Under the pieces are notes generated by a model that saw only the letters and a program-made list of their open reading frames with translations, made no database searches and was not told the origin of the DNA. A DNA stretch of 64,000 nucleotides from Polynucleobacter sinensis (GTDB taxonomy: Bacteria > Pseudomonadota > Gammaproteobacteria > Burkholderiales > Burkholderiaceae): the NCBI RefSeq assembly GCF_001595985.1, contig NZ_LOJJ01000003.1, forward strand, positions 558,001 through 622,000. Direction: 5' to 3'. The position numbers and the translations under genes were made by a program. How positions within the stretch are numbered: position 1 is the stretch's first letter; each line of letters begins with the position of its first letter. Below, piece after piece: positions 19,246 through 27,074 of this stretch.

Positions 19246-21147
19246 TTATACATAGCCTAAAATTTTGGCTATTTTGTTGCGTGATATTGAGGACTTAGGA
19301 ATTCCAGGCATTTCAAACCAAGTATGCGTCTGTTGATCAAATCCAATACCATGCATAAAGTTATAAATCGCCTTTTTGAGACCCACTCCAAGAGCATCAT
19401 GATCTACACCAGTAGGATCAAAAAATGCGATATCGTTCTTGGCAAAAGTAATTTCAGGCAAGTTCACTAAAGTAATGCCATATGCCTGTGGATCCTGACC
19501 TACTGGCGAATGCACTGTACAAGTGAAGCGATGAAAGAACCCACTTTGGATACAGCCGTTTTCAAACAACTGGCGAACATACTCCAAAGCGTCTACCGTC
19601 TCTTGCACTGTCTGCGTAGGAAAACCATACATCAAGTAAGCATGCACCAAGATTCCCGCATCCGAAAATCCTTTAGTGACTTGTGCAACCTGCTCTACTG
19701 AGACCCCTTTTTTCATAAGATCTAGCAAACGATCAGAGGCCACCTCCAACCCACCAGACATGGCAATGCATCCACTCTGGGCTAGCAATTCACAAAGCTC
19801 AGGAGTAAAGGTTTTTTCAAAGCGAATGTTCCCCCACCATGAAATCATCACCTTGCGACGAATCAATTCCTGTGCCAGCGCCTTCAATATCTTGGGTGGA
19901 GCTGCCTCGTCCACAAAATGAAAGCCGGTTTGACCAGTCTCAGAAACAATCGATTCAATTCGATCGACCAATAAACTCGCTGAGGCAGTCTCATATCGTG
20001 AGATGTAATCGAGACTGACATCGCAGAAGCTACACTTTTTCCAATAGCAACCATGGGCAACAGTCAGCTTATTCCAGCGCCCATCACTCCAAAGACGATG
20101 CATAGGATTGAGCATATCCAATAAGGATAGATAAGAATCCAATGGCAGACCATCCCAGGTCGCTGTGCCGACATCTTCAAATGGAATATCTAATTCTGGC
20201 CAATTGATGTATTGAACTTGATTAGCATCATTTCGAGTAAAGGTGCGCACCAGCCTGTCAAAGGAGCGTTTCCCGCTCAAATACTCAATCAGGCAGAGCA
20301 ATGGGCGCTCTCCAGAGTCTAGGGTAATGTAATCAACAAAATCAAAGATGCGGGGATCTTTGAGCTCACGCAACTCTGTATTGACATAACCACCCCCTAA
20401 ACCAATTTTGACGTCTGGGTACTTTTCCTTAATGGTTTGGGCAATACGAAGTGCGGCATACACCGCTCCAGGAAATGGCACAGATAACAGCACCAAACTT
20501 GGCTGATGTTTTTCCATTGCAGCATGAGTCAGCCGTTGCAAATGCAAGTCCATTAGTGTGGGTTCAACCACTAATGCTTGCGCTAAGGGTGTAAATGTAG
20601 GCTGACTACTCGCCAAAGATTCTGCATAGCGGACGAACTCAAAACGATCATCTATCGCATCGCGCAAGACGTCCGATAAATCGTTGAGATACAGCGTCGC
20701 TAAATGCCGTGCCCTATCCTGCGAACCCAGCGCTCCAAAGGCCCAGGATAATGAATCGCCCGCCTCCTCTTCATCATAGGCCTCCAAAGAAGCGAACCTC
20801 GGACCCTCGGGTAAGAATGTCCGACTGTTAATGCGGTGACTTAAGGTGCTATCACGACCCTGAAGAAATCGAATGACTAGATCAATCGTGCCTTGATAAT
20901 CTGAAAAATAATCGAGAAAGAAATTAACGCTGGAACTGCGCCTTTCCTCTGGAAGCTTCAAAGCTTCTGTATGAATTTCTTGCAAGCCCTTGGCGGTGAA
21001 GAACCCCAACACTAATGCAAGCGCAAGATCCTCTTGAACTGCATCAATACTGCGTGATCGTAAAAATCCTGTAAGGTAGGCCGTAGACGGATACGGCGTA
21101 TTGAGCTGGGTCATTGGCGGAATGAGGCTTAAAACTTTCATACTCAT
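19246..21147 (-). CDS. B12-binding-domain-like radical SAM protein
   Basis: A 633-aa protein with a cobalamin-binding-like N-terminal region, including the P-S-L-V-L-L-S-V-P-F-P-G segment near 216 and the I-G-L-G-G-G-Y-V-N strand near 248. A radical SAM core follows from about 355. The cluster cysteines are C367, C372 and C375 in G-C-Y-W-K-K-C-S-F-C-D, a C-x4-C-x2-C spacing. Downstream are G-G-L-E-V-A-S-D-R-L-L and H-A-Y-L-M-Y-G-F-P-T-Q-T, common in this class. I see no D-x-H-x-x-G base-off B12 motif, so cobalamin binding is uncertain. The substrate is unknown and no precursor peptide or partner gene is adjacent. It lies just outside the island att site, downstream of the ancestral guaA end. 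Confidence 0.8.
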   Translation of the reverse strand: MSMKVLSLIPPMTQLNTPYPSTAYLTGFLRSRSIDAVQEDLALALVLGFFTAKGLQEIHTEALKLPEERRSSSVNFFLDYFSDYQGTIDLVIRFLQGRDSTLSHRINSRTFLPEGPRFASLEAYDEEEAGDSLSWAFGALGSQDRARHLATLYLNDLSDVLRDAIDDRFEFVRYAESLASSQPTFTPLAQALVVEPTLMDLHLQRLTHAAMEKHQPSLVLLSVPFPGAVYAALRIAQTIKEKYPDVKIGLGGGYVNTELRELKDPRIFDFVDYITLDSGERPLLCLIEYLSGKRSFDRLVRTFTRNDANQVQYINWPELDIPFEDVGTATWDGLPLDSYLSLLDMLNPMHRLWSDGRWNKLTVAHGCYWKKCSFCDVSLDYISRYETASASLLVDRIESIVSETGQTGFHFVDEAAPPKILKALAQELIRRKVMISWWGNIRFEKTFTPELCELLAQSGCIAMSGGLEVASDRLLDLMKKGVSVEQVAQVTKGFSDAGILVHAYLMYGFPTQTVQETVDALEYVRQLFENGCIQSGFFHRFTCTVHSPVGQDPQAYGITLVNLPEITFAKNDIAFFDPTGVDHDALGVGLKKAIYNFMHGIGFDQQTHTWFEMPGIPKSSISRNKIAKILGYV

Positions 21148-21187
21148 TCACCCAAAGTGAAGGATACAAGCAAGGCTATTGCCCTAC

Positions 21188-21205
21188 TTATTCCCACTCA
21201 ATAGT
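21188..21205 (-). repeat. Distal attachment site (att), remnant guaA 3' end
   Basis: The complement reads ACT ATT GAG TGG GAA TAA, i.e. T-I-E-W-E-stop, against ACA ATA GAG TGG GAG TAG at the real guaA end. The uninterrupted shared core on the plus strand is TCCCACTC (21192-21199); the flanks match at about half of the positions. This is the junction between the island and the host DNA that lay downstream of guaA before insertion. Confidence 0.8.
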
Positions 21206-21211
21206 AACGTA

Positions 21212-21508
21212 AGTATTTTCTTGTTTATTTTCAAACACTTACGACTCCCTAAGTAGTGACGTGTAACTTTTGTGCAAGTTACTTCGGCTTATACGTTTTT
21301 TGAAAAAATAAAAACGCTGTTCAGAATCAACATTTTACACTTTGGGCAGTTACACGGTGTGTAGGCACTCAAAAGTTAATGTCGCATCATAGCTGCACTT
21401 CAACCATTTAAGCTACATCTCATCAACCTGTGCAACGATGACGCTCGATTAACTTCAACGAACCAAAACCATGCGATTTTGACTCGTTTGGTGGAGTTTC
21501 GACAAGCA
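21212..21508. other. Island terminal non-coding region with candidate integrase arm sites
   Basis: No gene is supported in this stretch. It holds an inverted repeat GTAACTT (21263-21269) / AAGTTAC (21276-21282), GTGTAACTT at 21261-21269, its near-complement AGTTACAC at 21349-21356, and TGCAACGATG at 21431-21440. GTGTAACTT recurs at 35587-35595 and TGCAACGATG at 35505-35514, close to the other end of the island. Paired short repeats at both ends are what integrase arm sites look like, but no binding data exist. Confidence 0.4.
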
Positions 21509-21880
21509 CTAGTATTCACTAGTCAGCATCACAATCCACATACTTCCATCCCATACGCCATAGAGCGTAATACTGGCAAGTGGAAAGTCCGTGTACTCAA
21601 CTTGCTGAAGTGCCAACTGATTGCCGTTGCCATCTTCGATCACGACCCTTGCACCTACACCCACCCGAGTTAGCTTTAGTACGGTGAAGCTCTCCTGTTC
21701 ACCATGAACGCCAATCAAGTGCGAAGCATAAAGATCAAGCAGCCAAAAGCATTTAGCTTCATCGGCAAGGAACTTAACGCCGTCCGTAACAACTAGATTG
21801 CCGTTCGTTCTGTAATAGTGTTCCGAGCCAGTGAACTGACGCAGTGCTGTTTCAAGCTCGGTAAATGCATCGTTTGTCAT
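21509..21880 (-). CDS. DUF6876-like small island protein
   Basis: A 123-aa soluble protein. The central block Y-Y-R-T-N-G-N-L-V-V-T-D-G-V-K-F-L-A-D-E-A-K-C-F-W-L-L-D resembles the family I remember as DUF6876, carried by phages and integrative elements, in which T-D-G-V-x-x-L-A/E-x-A-x-x-Y/F-W-L-L-D is conserved. Its ATG overlaps the stop of the preceding 51-aa gene (ATGA), so it is the last gene of a three-gene operon at the far end of the island. Function is unknown. The family assignment comes from memory of the motif and was not searched. Confidence 0.65.
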   Translation of the reverse strand: MTNDAFTELETALRQFTGSEHYYRTNGNLVVTDGVKFLADEAKCFWLLDLYASHLIGVHGEQESFTVLKLTRVGVGARVVIEDGNGNQLALQQVEYTDFPLASITLYGVWDGSMWIVMLTSEY

Positions 21881-22032
21881 GGTTGTGCCATCACCTGAGC
21901 GAGACGTTGTTGATAGTTTCTAAGTTTGAGTCGCAAAGCCGCCTCTTTTGCACGTTTTTGTGCCGCCTTAGCTTGTTGCTTCATTGCTGCCACATTCTGT
22001 TGTGCAGTGTTCGTAAATTCGATAGCTCGCAT
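21877..22032 (-). CDS. Small basic island protein (51 aa)
   Basis: A 51-aa Ala/Gln/Lys-rich, probably helical protein: M-R-A-I-E-F-T-N-T-A-Q-Q-N-V-A then a basic A-A-Q-K-R-A-K-E-A-A-L-R stretch. The ATG at 22032 is favoured over an upstream ATG because it has an excellent AAGGAGGA ribosome site. It overlaps the following gene by four bases and belongs to the same operon as the genes on both sides. Helical propensity and basic charge hint at nucleic-acid or partner binding, but no family is recognised. Confidence 0.6.
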   Translation of the reverse strand: MRAIEFTNTAQQNVAAMKQQAKAAQKRAKEAALRLKLRNYQQRLAQVMAQP

Positions 22033-22063
22033 AGCAAGTCCTCCTTGTTTATTTATGGACATG

Positions 22064-22095
22064 GCAAGCTGACAGTTTTGACAGTGCCAGCTTGC
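22064..22095. other. Intercistronic inverted repeat in the small-gene operon
   Basis: Arms GCAAGCTG (22064-22071) and CAGCTTGC (22088-22095) can pair perfectly around 16 bases that contain a GACAGT repeat. It lies between the 145-aa and 51-aa genes. No T-run follows on the minus strand, so it is more likely an mRNA processing or stability hairpin, or a weak attenuator, than a strong terminator. Confidence 0.4.
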
Positions 22096-22103
22096 ACAGC
22101 TTT

Positions 22104-22541
22104 TCACTTAACAAACAAACTACGGATTTGCCCTGACACAGCCTCAATCTGAGTGTCCAGCTCTCCTGCTAGAACGGCAGCATTCACAGTTTCCAGTGCT
22201 TCGATCAATCCTGACGGACTAGTTACTTCGATTGCTGTTTTGCCTTTACTCAATTCGATGACTTTTGCACCATATCGAATGGCAATGCAGACCTTGCCGT
22301 TTTCGCCAACAAACCACCAAGGCTTGATGCGTTTTGGCTGTGTCACAACAACACGTTCACCGTCGGCGTTCGTGACAGTCTTCGTTCGTGTCGGAGCGTA
22401 TGTGCCGCCTTCGCTTTGTGCAGTAGCAAGCTGGATTTGCTCAAAAAGCTTGCTGCTGAGTTTGTTGCGGCGATGTACAACAGGCGGTTGATTTGTGGGT
22501 TTTTTAGCTGCTACAAGTTTGAGTGATGCAAGCGTTGCCAT
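22104..22541 (-). CDS. Conserved hypothetical island protein (DUF6641-like)
   Basis: A 145-aa protein. The first 50 residues are basic and Pro/Lys-rich, with a V-V-H-R-R-N-K-L-S-S-K-L-F-E-Q-I-Q-L-A segment. The core is K-P-W-W-F-V-G-E-N-G-K-V-C-I-A-I-R-Y-G-A-K-V-I-E-L-S-K-G, then a helical C-terminus. The K-P-W-W and R-Y-G-x-K-V-x-E-L-x-K-G motifs resemble a family I remember as DUF6641, found in islands and phages. It is the first gene of the three-gene operon and has an AAAGGAAAC ribosome site. Function unknown; the family name is tentative. Confidence 0.6.
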   Translation of the reverse strand: MATLASLKLVAAKKPTNQPPVVHRRNKLSSKLFEQIQLATAQSEGGTYAPTRTKTVTNADGERVVVTQPKRIKPWWFVGENGKVCIAIRYGAKVIELSKGKTAIEVTSPSGLIEALETVNAAVLAGELDTQIEAVSGQIRSLFVK

Positions 22542-23079
22542 TGTGTTTCCTTTCGTTGTTTACAGGGCAACGCAACTTTATTTTCAGACTGCCAGCATGG
22601 ACAACCGAAAAGATAGGCTTTGAATAGATCAGATTCAGAAATAAAGCGTATTCATATCAGCGAGACTAAATAAAAGTACAAGCAAGGTTAAGGTTGGCAC
22701 GCCGATTGTCATAGTGCCGCGTAATCCGTTCTGATGTGTGACGGTAAGCAAACGAACTTCTTGCTGTTCGCCTCATCGCACTACCCAGCTGATGGCTGGT
22801 TGCCTTAAACGACGCTCCTCTGTAGCAGTCTCGTTTGCGATGTTGGAATGGTTGGTAATGCAGCAATGCATGAATGTAGGCTTATAAATTTAGGCTGAAA
22901 GTGAGTGGGAACGCCAATGAAATAAACCCATAAGCCATCTGCAATGGTTCCTGATATAGACCGCAGAATGGCTGTGTAAGACGGCACGTAATAGGAGATA
23001 GCAATACCTGCCTTCCTTGTAATCAAGGTTGTGTGTTATCAGTTGTTCGAAAGACCTCGGTGAAAGGTTGAACATGAGT

Positions 23080-23100
23080 CAAGCCCTGTAACAGGGCTTG
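23080..23100. repeat. Perfect 10-bp inverted repeat
   Basis: CAAGCCCTGT (23080-23089) and ACAGGGCTTG (23091-23100) are perfect reverse complements around a single A. Such a tight dyad suits a protein-binding site or a cruciform better than an RNA hairpin, because in RNA the inner pairs must open to form a loop. No T-run follows. A related CAGGGCTTGTAC string occurs near the other recombinase at about 33404. Confidence 0.45.
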
Positions 23101-23247
23101 GCTTGTACTTCCTAGTGAAAGAAGAAAAAAACGGGATGTATTTCGATGCGAACGCAAGTGAGTGTGAGAAATACAGATCGTTGATTGCACGAAGTGCGAT
23201 CATTAAAGTGCCGTGACACATGACACGACGGACAAGTGAACAGTGAC

Positions 23248-23263
23248 ACGCTTAAGCGTATAA
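23248..23263 (+). promoter_or_regulatory. Palindrome overlapping a possible -10 element
   Basis: ACGCTTAAGCGT (23248-23259) is a perfect 12-base palindrome, and TATAAA (23258-23263) overlaps its end. If TATAAA is a -10 hexamer for the 238-aa gene, the palindrome would be well placed as a repressor site. No good -35 was found, so this is a weak candidate. Confidence 0.3.
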
Positions 23264-23267
23264 ATTA

Positions 23268-23299
23268 CGTGCATAATTGAAAAAATGCACGATTTTTTT
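23268..23299 (+). terminator. Terminator-like hairpin with T-run
   Basis: CGTGCAT (23268-23274) pairs with ATGCACG (23285-23291) around a ten-base A-rich loop and is followed by A then seven T. On the plus strand this fits an intrinsic terminator or attenuator. It lies only 20 bases upstream of the 238-aa gene, so it could end a small plus-strand RNA made from the preceding region or attenuate that gene. Confidence 0.5.
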
Positions 23300-23319
23300 A
23301 CAGCTAGTGAAAGATCCCA

Positions 23320-24036
23320 ATGAATGCCAAAAGCAAGCCAAAAACGCTTAGCGACATAAGAAAAGCCATAGCTAAAGCAGGCAAACAGGGAAAGCTTCGT
23401 AAGCTATCAGCAGCCGAAAGCAAAACAGCCGAAAAGCTCAAAACAATGATCGCCTCCCTAAAGACGGGAAAAAATGTTCAAAACAGGCAGTTAAAGACTT
23501 GGCTAACTGCCGCTCAGTATCAACATCTGATCGACAACTGGGAAGCTCAAATAGCTCTACGCCTAGATTCAAAGCAAAAACCCGAACCAATCAACAAATA
23601 TCAAGATTTACTGCGTGTTGCCATCTTCACCTACAACAAAGCCGATTCATTTAGTAATCGCGGCAAACATGACACAGCATCAAAACTATTCAATCAAGCA
23701 GACGGTCACTTTGAACGTGCCTTAGAACATTTACAAGAAACAATCGAACATGACCCGTCCTTGCAAACTTGGTTCGACAGACCAATTAGCTTTGACCACA
23801 AAAGTGACCTAGGACTTGATTTTGACAGCATGCCTCGTGTCATCGTGTCACGAAGTCACTTCGGTCAGTCGACTAAATCGTCCGTGCTTTCATTTCAAAG
23901 CAAGCAAGATGTAAAGCTTCAATCTGTAGAAGCGGCCTTGCAGGAGCTGCTGTACGAAACGCCCGATATAGACGTTTCGAAAAGCTCAAAACTATCCAAG
24001 CTACTTAAGCAGCTCGACGAGCAAGATGATGATTAG
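23320..24036 (+). CDS. Orphan hypothetical protein of the island
   Basis: A 238-aa protein I do not recognise. The first 60 residues are strongly basic (many Lys, a [10 protein letters not shown] segment). The middle is helical with [13 protein letters not shown] and an [15 protein letters not shown] pattern that resembles a TPR-like helical pair, and the tail is Ser/Lys/Asp-rich. No signal or membrane segment. It is the only plus-strand gene near the restriction operon and its end overlaps the end of the Res gene by four bases, so the two genes are convergent. A leader with a terminator-like hairpin precedes it. A nucleic-acid-binding role is only a guess from charge. Confidence 0.6.
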   Translation: MNAKSKPKTLSDIRKAIAKAGKQGKLRKLSAAESKTAEKLKTMIASLKTGKNVQNRQLKTWLTAAQYQHLIDNWEAQIALRLDSKQKPEPINKYQDLLRVAIFTYNKADSFSNRGKHDTASKLFNQADGHFERALEHLQETIEHDPSLQTWFDRPISFDHKSDLGLDFDSMPRVIVSRSHFGQSTKSSVLSFQSKQDVKLQSVEAALQELLYETPDIDVSKSSKLSKLLKQLDEQDDD

Positions 24037-27000
24037 CCAACAATCTCCATCAGCTTGCCGTAGCTATCAACCACGTCATATTTGACCTTGGAAACGTCGA
24101 CTGTCTTGTTAATTTCTTCAAAAAACTTACGGGCACAGTTGATCTTGGATTTTTCAATCTCGCTAAGCTGCATGGTCGACATAGAGCCTTTAGTCTCGGC
24201 CACAAAGTAAATGTGCTTGACGCTACCCTGCTTGAACGAAATAGCCCAATCAGGGTTGTACGAACCTACAGGCGTAGGAATAAAAAATCCCCTCGGCAGC
24301 TTCGCATAGACCACAACTTCATCGCTTGTATCTAGTTCAGTTACAAAACGACGCTCAACATCAGAATCTGTGACAACGTAGTCATAGATGTGCCGCTTGA
24401 GCTGTGCCCCAGCTTTTGAAAAGTCCTGCTTACTCTGTGAACTAGTGAAAATATCAATGTCATGCGTCTCGGCAATCGGGTCGTATGTCAGATGCTCAAT
24501 GATGCATGTTGCCTTTTGCTCATTGATTAGACGACTAGCTTCAGCAATAAAGTGCTCGGGATTAGTCTTGAACTGTGCGAAGACAGCTACAGAAATGCCC
24601 TTGAGAATATTGGCAATGGTAGATCGCGTAAGCTGCGTCGATTCTGCAATTTTCCCAACCAGATCGTACTTAACCGACGAATGCACTGAAACTCGTTCTG
24701 TAGCTGTTTCAGTCTCAGTCAGCTTAAATGCATCCCCTCGCTTCACATCGTCATAGGTTGCTACAGCTTCCTGTTCGCCACGATGAACGGTGTACTGCAA
24801 TGGAGCGACTCGAAGCTCTGTATCAAGCGTAGCAACACTCTTGGAAACTAGTTCGGTACTGTCAAAGTGAACGCTGTAAGCAGCTTTACGATTGATCCTG
24901 TTCCAAAGCTCTTTAAATTCCTTCTTCTCAAAGTTTGCATTTAAAGGGTTTGTTTTAGCTCCCCTGTCGTTTTCAGGCAGAGGAATTTGAGCCTCGTTGA
25001 ACACGCTGTCGATCAATGCAAATACCTGCTCGGCATACGGCTTTAGTTCATCAGGCAACGCAGCAACAGTCCCATTACGCTTGTCTGCATGGTACTTCTC
25101 AGCAACACGATCCACATCATCCGTATAGTCGTTCTTCAGAAGGTACTTATAGATTTGCTTGGCAATCTGTGGCGTTACTTCAACATCACCACTTTCAAGC
25201 TTAAGCACCTTGCCCGTGAAATACGTCTCACTAGCAACACGAGGACGCTCGGACAGAGAATCGCTAATGTCACGCTGTAAAGCAGTTACAAAGTCTTTGT
25301 AGCTTTCGCTGGCAACAACCGTAAGCACGTTTACTTGGTGAACGGTTGCAGGATTGTCCATACGGTCGCCGTGCTGGTTTACAGACAAACGCAGCCCTCG
25401 ACCTACTTCCTGACGACGTGAGATTGTGTTGTCGCTGTGCTTCAAAGTACAGATAACAAAGACATTGGGATTGTCCCAACCTTCACGCAGTGCAGAATGA
25501 GAGAAGATAAAACGCACTGGCTCCGCAAACGACAAAAGACGCTCTTTGTCTTTAAGAATCAAGTCATACGCATCAACGTCGTCTGCTTCAGTCGATTTCT
25601 TGCTTGTCTCAGGATCAACAAGCCGCTTGGTCTTTTTATCAATCGAAAAATAGCCGCTGTGTGTCTGGTCTGTATGAATGCCCTTAAGGTATGCGTTGTA
25701 AGCAGTGTCCTCTAGCGTCAAAATCTCATTTAAAGCTAGGTTGTACTCTTCTTCAAAAATGCGGGCGTAGTCGCCCTTTTCATCGTCTTGGCTGTAGTCA
25801 CGGTACTTCACAACCTCGTCGATAAAGAACAAGCTCAAAACTTTAATGCCTTGATGGAAGAGCACCTGCTCCTTCTCAAAGTGAGCTTTGATAGCCTCAC
25901 GTATCTGAATGCGACGTAAAGAAGACTCGCTTACATCACCAACAGCCTCGCCTGCCAACAGCTCAACACCGTTCGTAAAGCTCACAGTGTCAGTGTTCGC
26001 ATTTATGTCGGAAATTACATAGCCGTCACGGTATTGGTCCAGTCCGTTCGATTCATCGAAAAGATTTTGCCCCTTAGTCAGTTTTCGAACGACACGCTTA
26101 ATGCCGTTGTTCTGCTTTACTTCAAATTCAATACGAGCTTCGGGCGGCTTGCTTGCACTTACCTGAATGCTTTCAAGGTATAGGTAGCTGTTTGTTCCCG
26201 ACAAGCCTTTTACTGAAATGCCACGTACCGCAATTTTCTTAACTAGTTTTTGGTTGTACGCATCCAGTGCATCTAGACGATGAATCTTGTTATGCGTTGT
26301 TTTGTGTGTCGCAGAGTAGCGAAGCAGCATCAAGGGATTAAATTCTTTCAAAGAATCTAGAGTCTTAGCACCCTCCATCTTCTGCGGCTCATCCAATATC
26401 ATGATCGGCCTATTACCTTTGATCACATCAATTGGTCTCCGTGACTGAAATTCATCTAGCTCTTCGTAAATCCTACGAGCATCCTTGCCTGTTGCATTGA
26501 AGGCTTGAACGTTGATGACCATTACGTTAATCCCTGCATCAGACGAATAGCTCTCAAGGTTGTGAAGCTGCTTAGAGTTGTAGATAAAGAAACGTGCCTT
26601 CTTGCCGTAGCTTTCTAAGAAATGGTCTGCTGTAATTTGAAGAGACTTGTACACACCTTCACGAATCGCAATGCTCGGCACAACAATGATGAACTTACTC
26701 CATCCGTAGAGCTTGTTTAGCTCAAAAATTGTCTTGATGTAGCAATAGGTCTTGCCAGTACCCGTCTCCATCTCAATATCCAAATTGATTGGACAGACCT
26801 TAGTTGTCGCAAGATTAGGAGAAATTGCAAGATTCTGACCACGCTGCACCTGCGTGATGTTTTCCAAGACCTTACTTTGGGGAATGGACAGTTCAGCATT
26901 CTTAAAGCCCATCTCAAAGAGCTTGGCCTGCTCTGTGCCAGCAACAGCTTGACCCGGATCGACACGGTACTGAACGCCGCTTCCATTGGATTGACCTGCA

Positions 27001-27065
27001 AAGCAATCTACAACGGACTGCACTGCTTGCGTTTGATACGCCTGTACTTTGAATTTAAGCTTCAT
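24033..27065 (-). CDS. res: Type III restriction enzyme, Res helicase-nuclease subunit
   Basis: A 1010-aa SF2 ATPase-nuclease. Walker A is M-E-T-G-T-G-K-T at 99-106 in the M-E-T-G-T-G-K-T-Y context typical of type III Res. The Walker B equivalent is D225-E-P-Q, and helicase motif VI appears as [11 protein letters not shown]. Near the C-terminus N-P-D939-W plus E957-T-K959-G forms the PD-(D/E)xK nuclease site expected for cleavage. Res works only with Mod, which recognises the site; the complex translocates or diffuses on DNA and cuts beside one of two inverted unmethylated sites. It starts 9 bases after the Mod stop and is the last gene of the island operon. All key motifs look intact, so an active enzyme is likely. 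Confidence 0.93.
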   Translation of the reverse strand: MKLKFKVQAYQTQAVQSVVDCFAGQSNGSGVQYRVDPGQAVAGTEQAKLFEMGFKNAELSIPQSKVLENITQVQRGQNLAISPNLATTKVCPINLDIEMETGTGKTYCYIKTIFELNKLYGWSKFIIVVPSIAIREGVYKSLQITADHFLESYGKKARFFIYNSKQLHNLESYSSDAGINVMVINVQAFNATGKDARRIYEELDEFQSRRPIDVIKGNRPIMILDEPQKMEGAKTLDSLKEFNPLMLLRYSATHKTTHNKIHRLDALDAYNQKLVKKIAVRGISVKGLSGTNSYLYLESIQVSASKPPEARIEFEVKQNNGIKRVVRKLTKGQNLFDESNGLDQYRDGYVISDINANTDTVSFTNGVELLAGEAVGDVSESSLRRIQIREAIKAHFEKEQVLFHQGIKVLSLFFIDEVVKYRDYSQDDEKGDYARIFEEEYNLALNEILTLEDTAYNAYLKGIHTDQTHSGYFSIDKKTKRLVDPETSKKSTEADDVDAYDLILKDKERLLSFAEPVRFIFSHSALREGWDNPNVFVICTLKHSDNTISRRQEVGRGLRLSVNQHGDRMDNPATVHQVNVLTVVASESYKDFVTALQRDISDSLSERPRVASETYFTGKVLKLESGDVEVTPQIAKQIYKYLLKNDYTDDVDRVAEKYHADKRNGTVAALPDELKPYAEQVFALIDSVFNEAQIPLPENDRGAKTNPLNANFEKKEFKELWNRINRKAAYSVHFDSTELVSKSVATLDTELRVAPLQYTVHRGEQEAVATYDDVKRGDAFKLTETETATERVSVHSSVKYDLVGKIAESTQLTRSTIANILKGISVAVFAQFKTNPEHFIAEASRLINEQKATCIIEHLTYDPIAETHDIDIFTSSQSKQDFSKAGAQLKRHIYDYVVTDSDVERRFVTELDTSDEVVVYAKLPRGFFIPTPVGSYNPDWAISFKQGSVKHIYFVAETKGSMSTMQLSEIEKSKINCARKFFEEINKTVDVSKVKYDVVDSYGKLMEIVG

Positions 27066-27074
27066 CGTCAGGCC

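Larger units (their letters stand above)
22542..23319. other. Structured non-coding stretch inside the island
   Basis: No credible gene is seen in 778 bases; the short open frames lack ribosome sites and family features. The region should contain the divergent promoters of the 145-aa gene (minus) and the 238-aa gene (plus). It is rich in dyads: a near-perfect hairpin at 23080-23100, a GCAC/GTGC hairpin near 23188-23200, a 12-base palindrome at 23248-23259 next to a TATAAA, and a terminator-like hairpin with a T-run at 23268-23299. A small RNA, a leader or an island control region is possible. Confidence 0.4.

Noticed and set aside
22666..23221. Minus-strand short open frames (60-73 aa) in the island gap
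   Set aside because: They overlap one another in different frames, lack ribosome sites and show no recognisable motifs.
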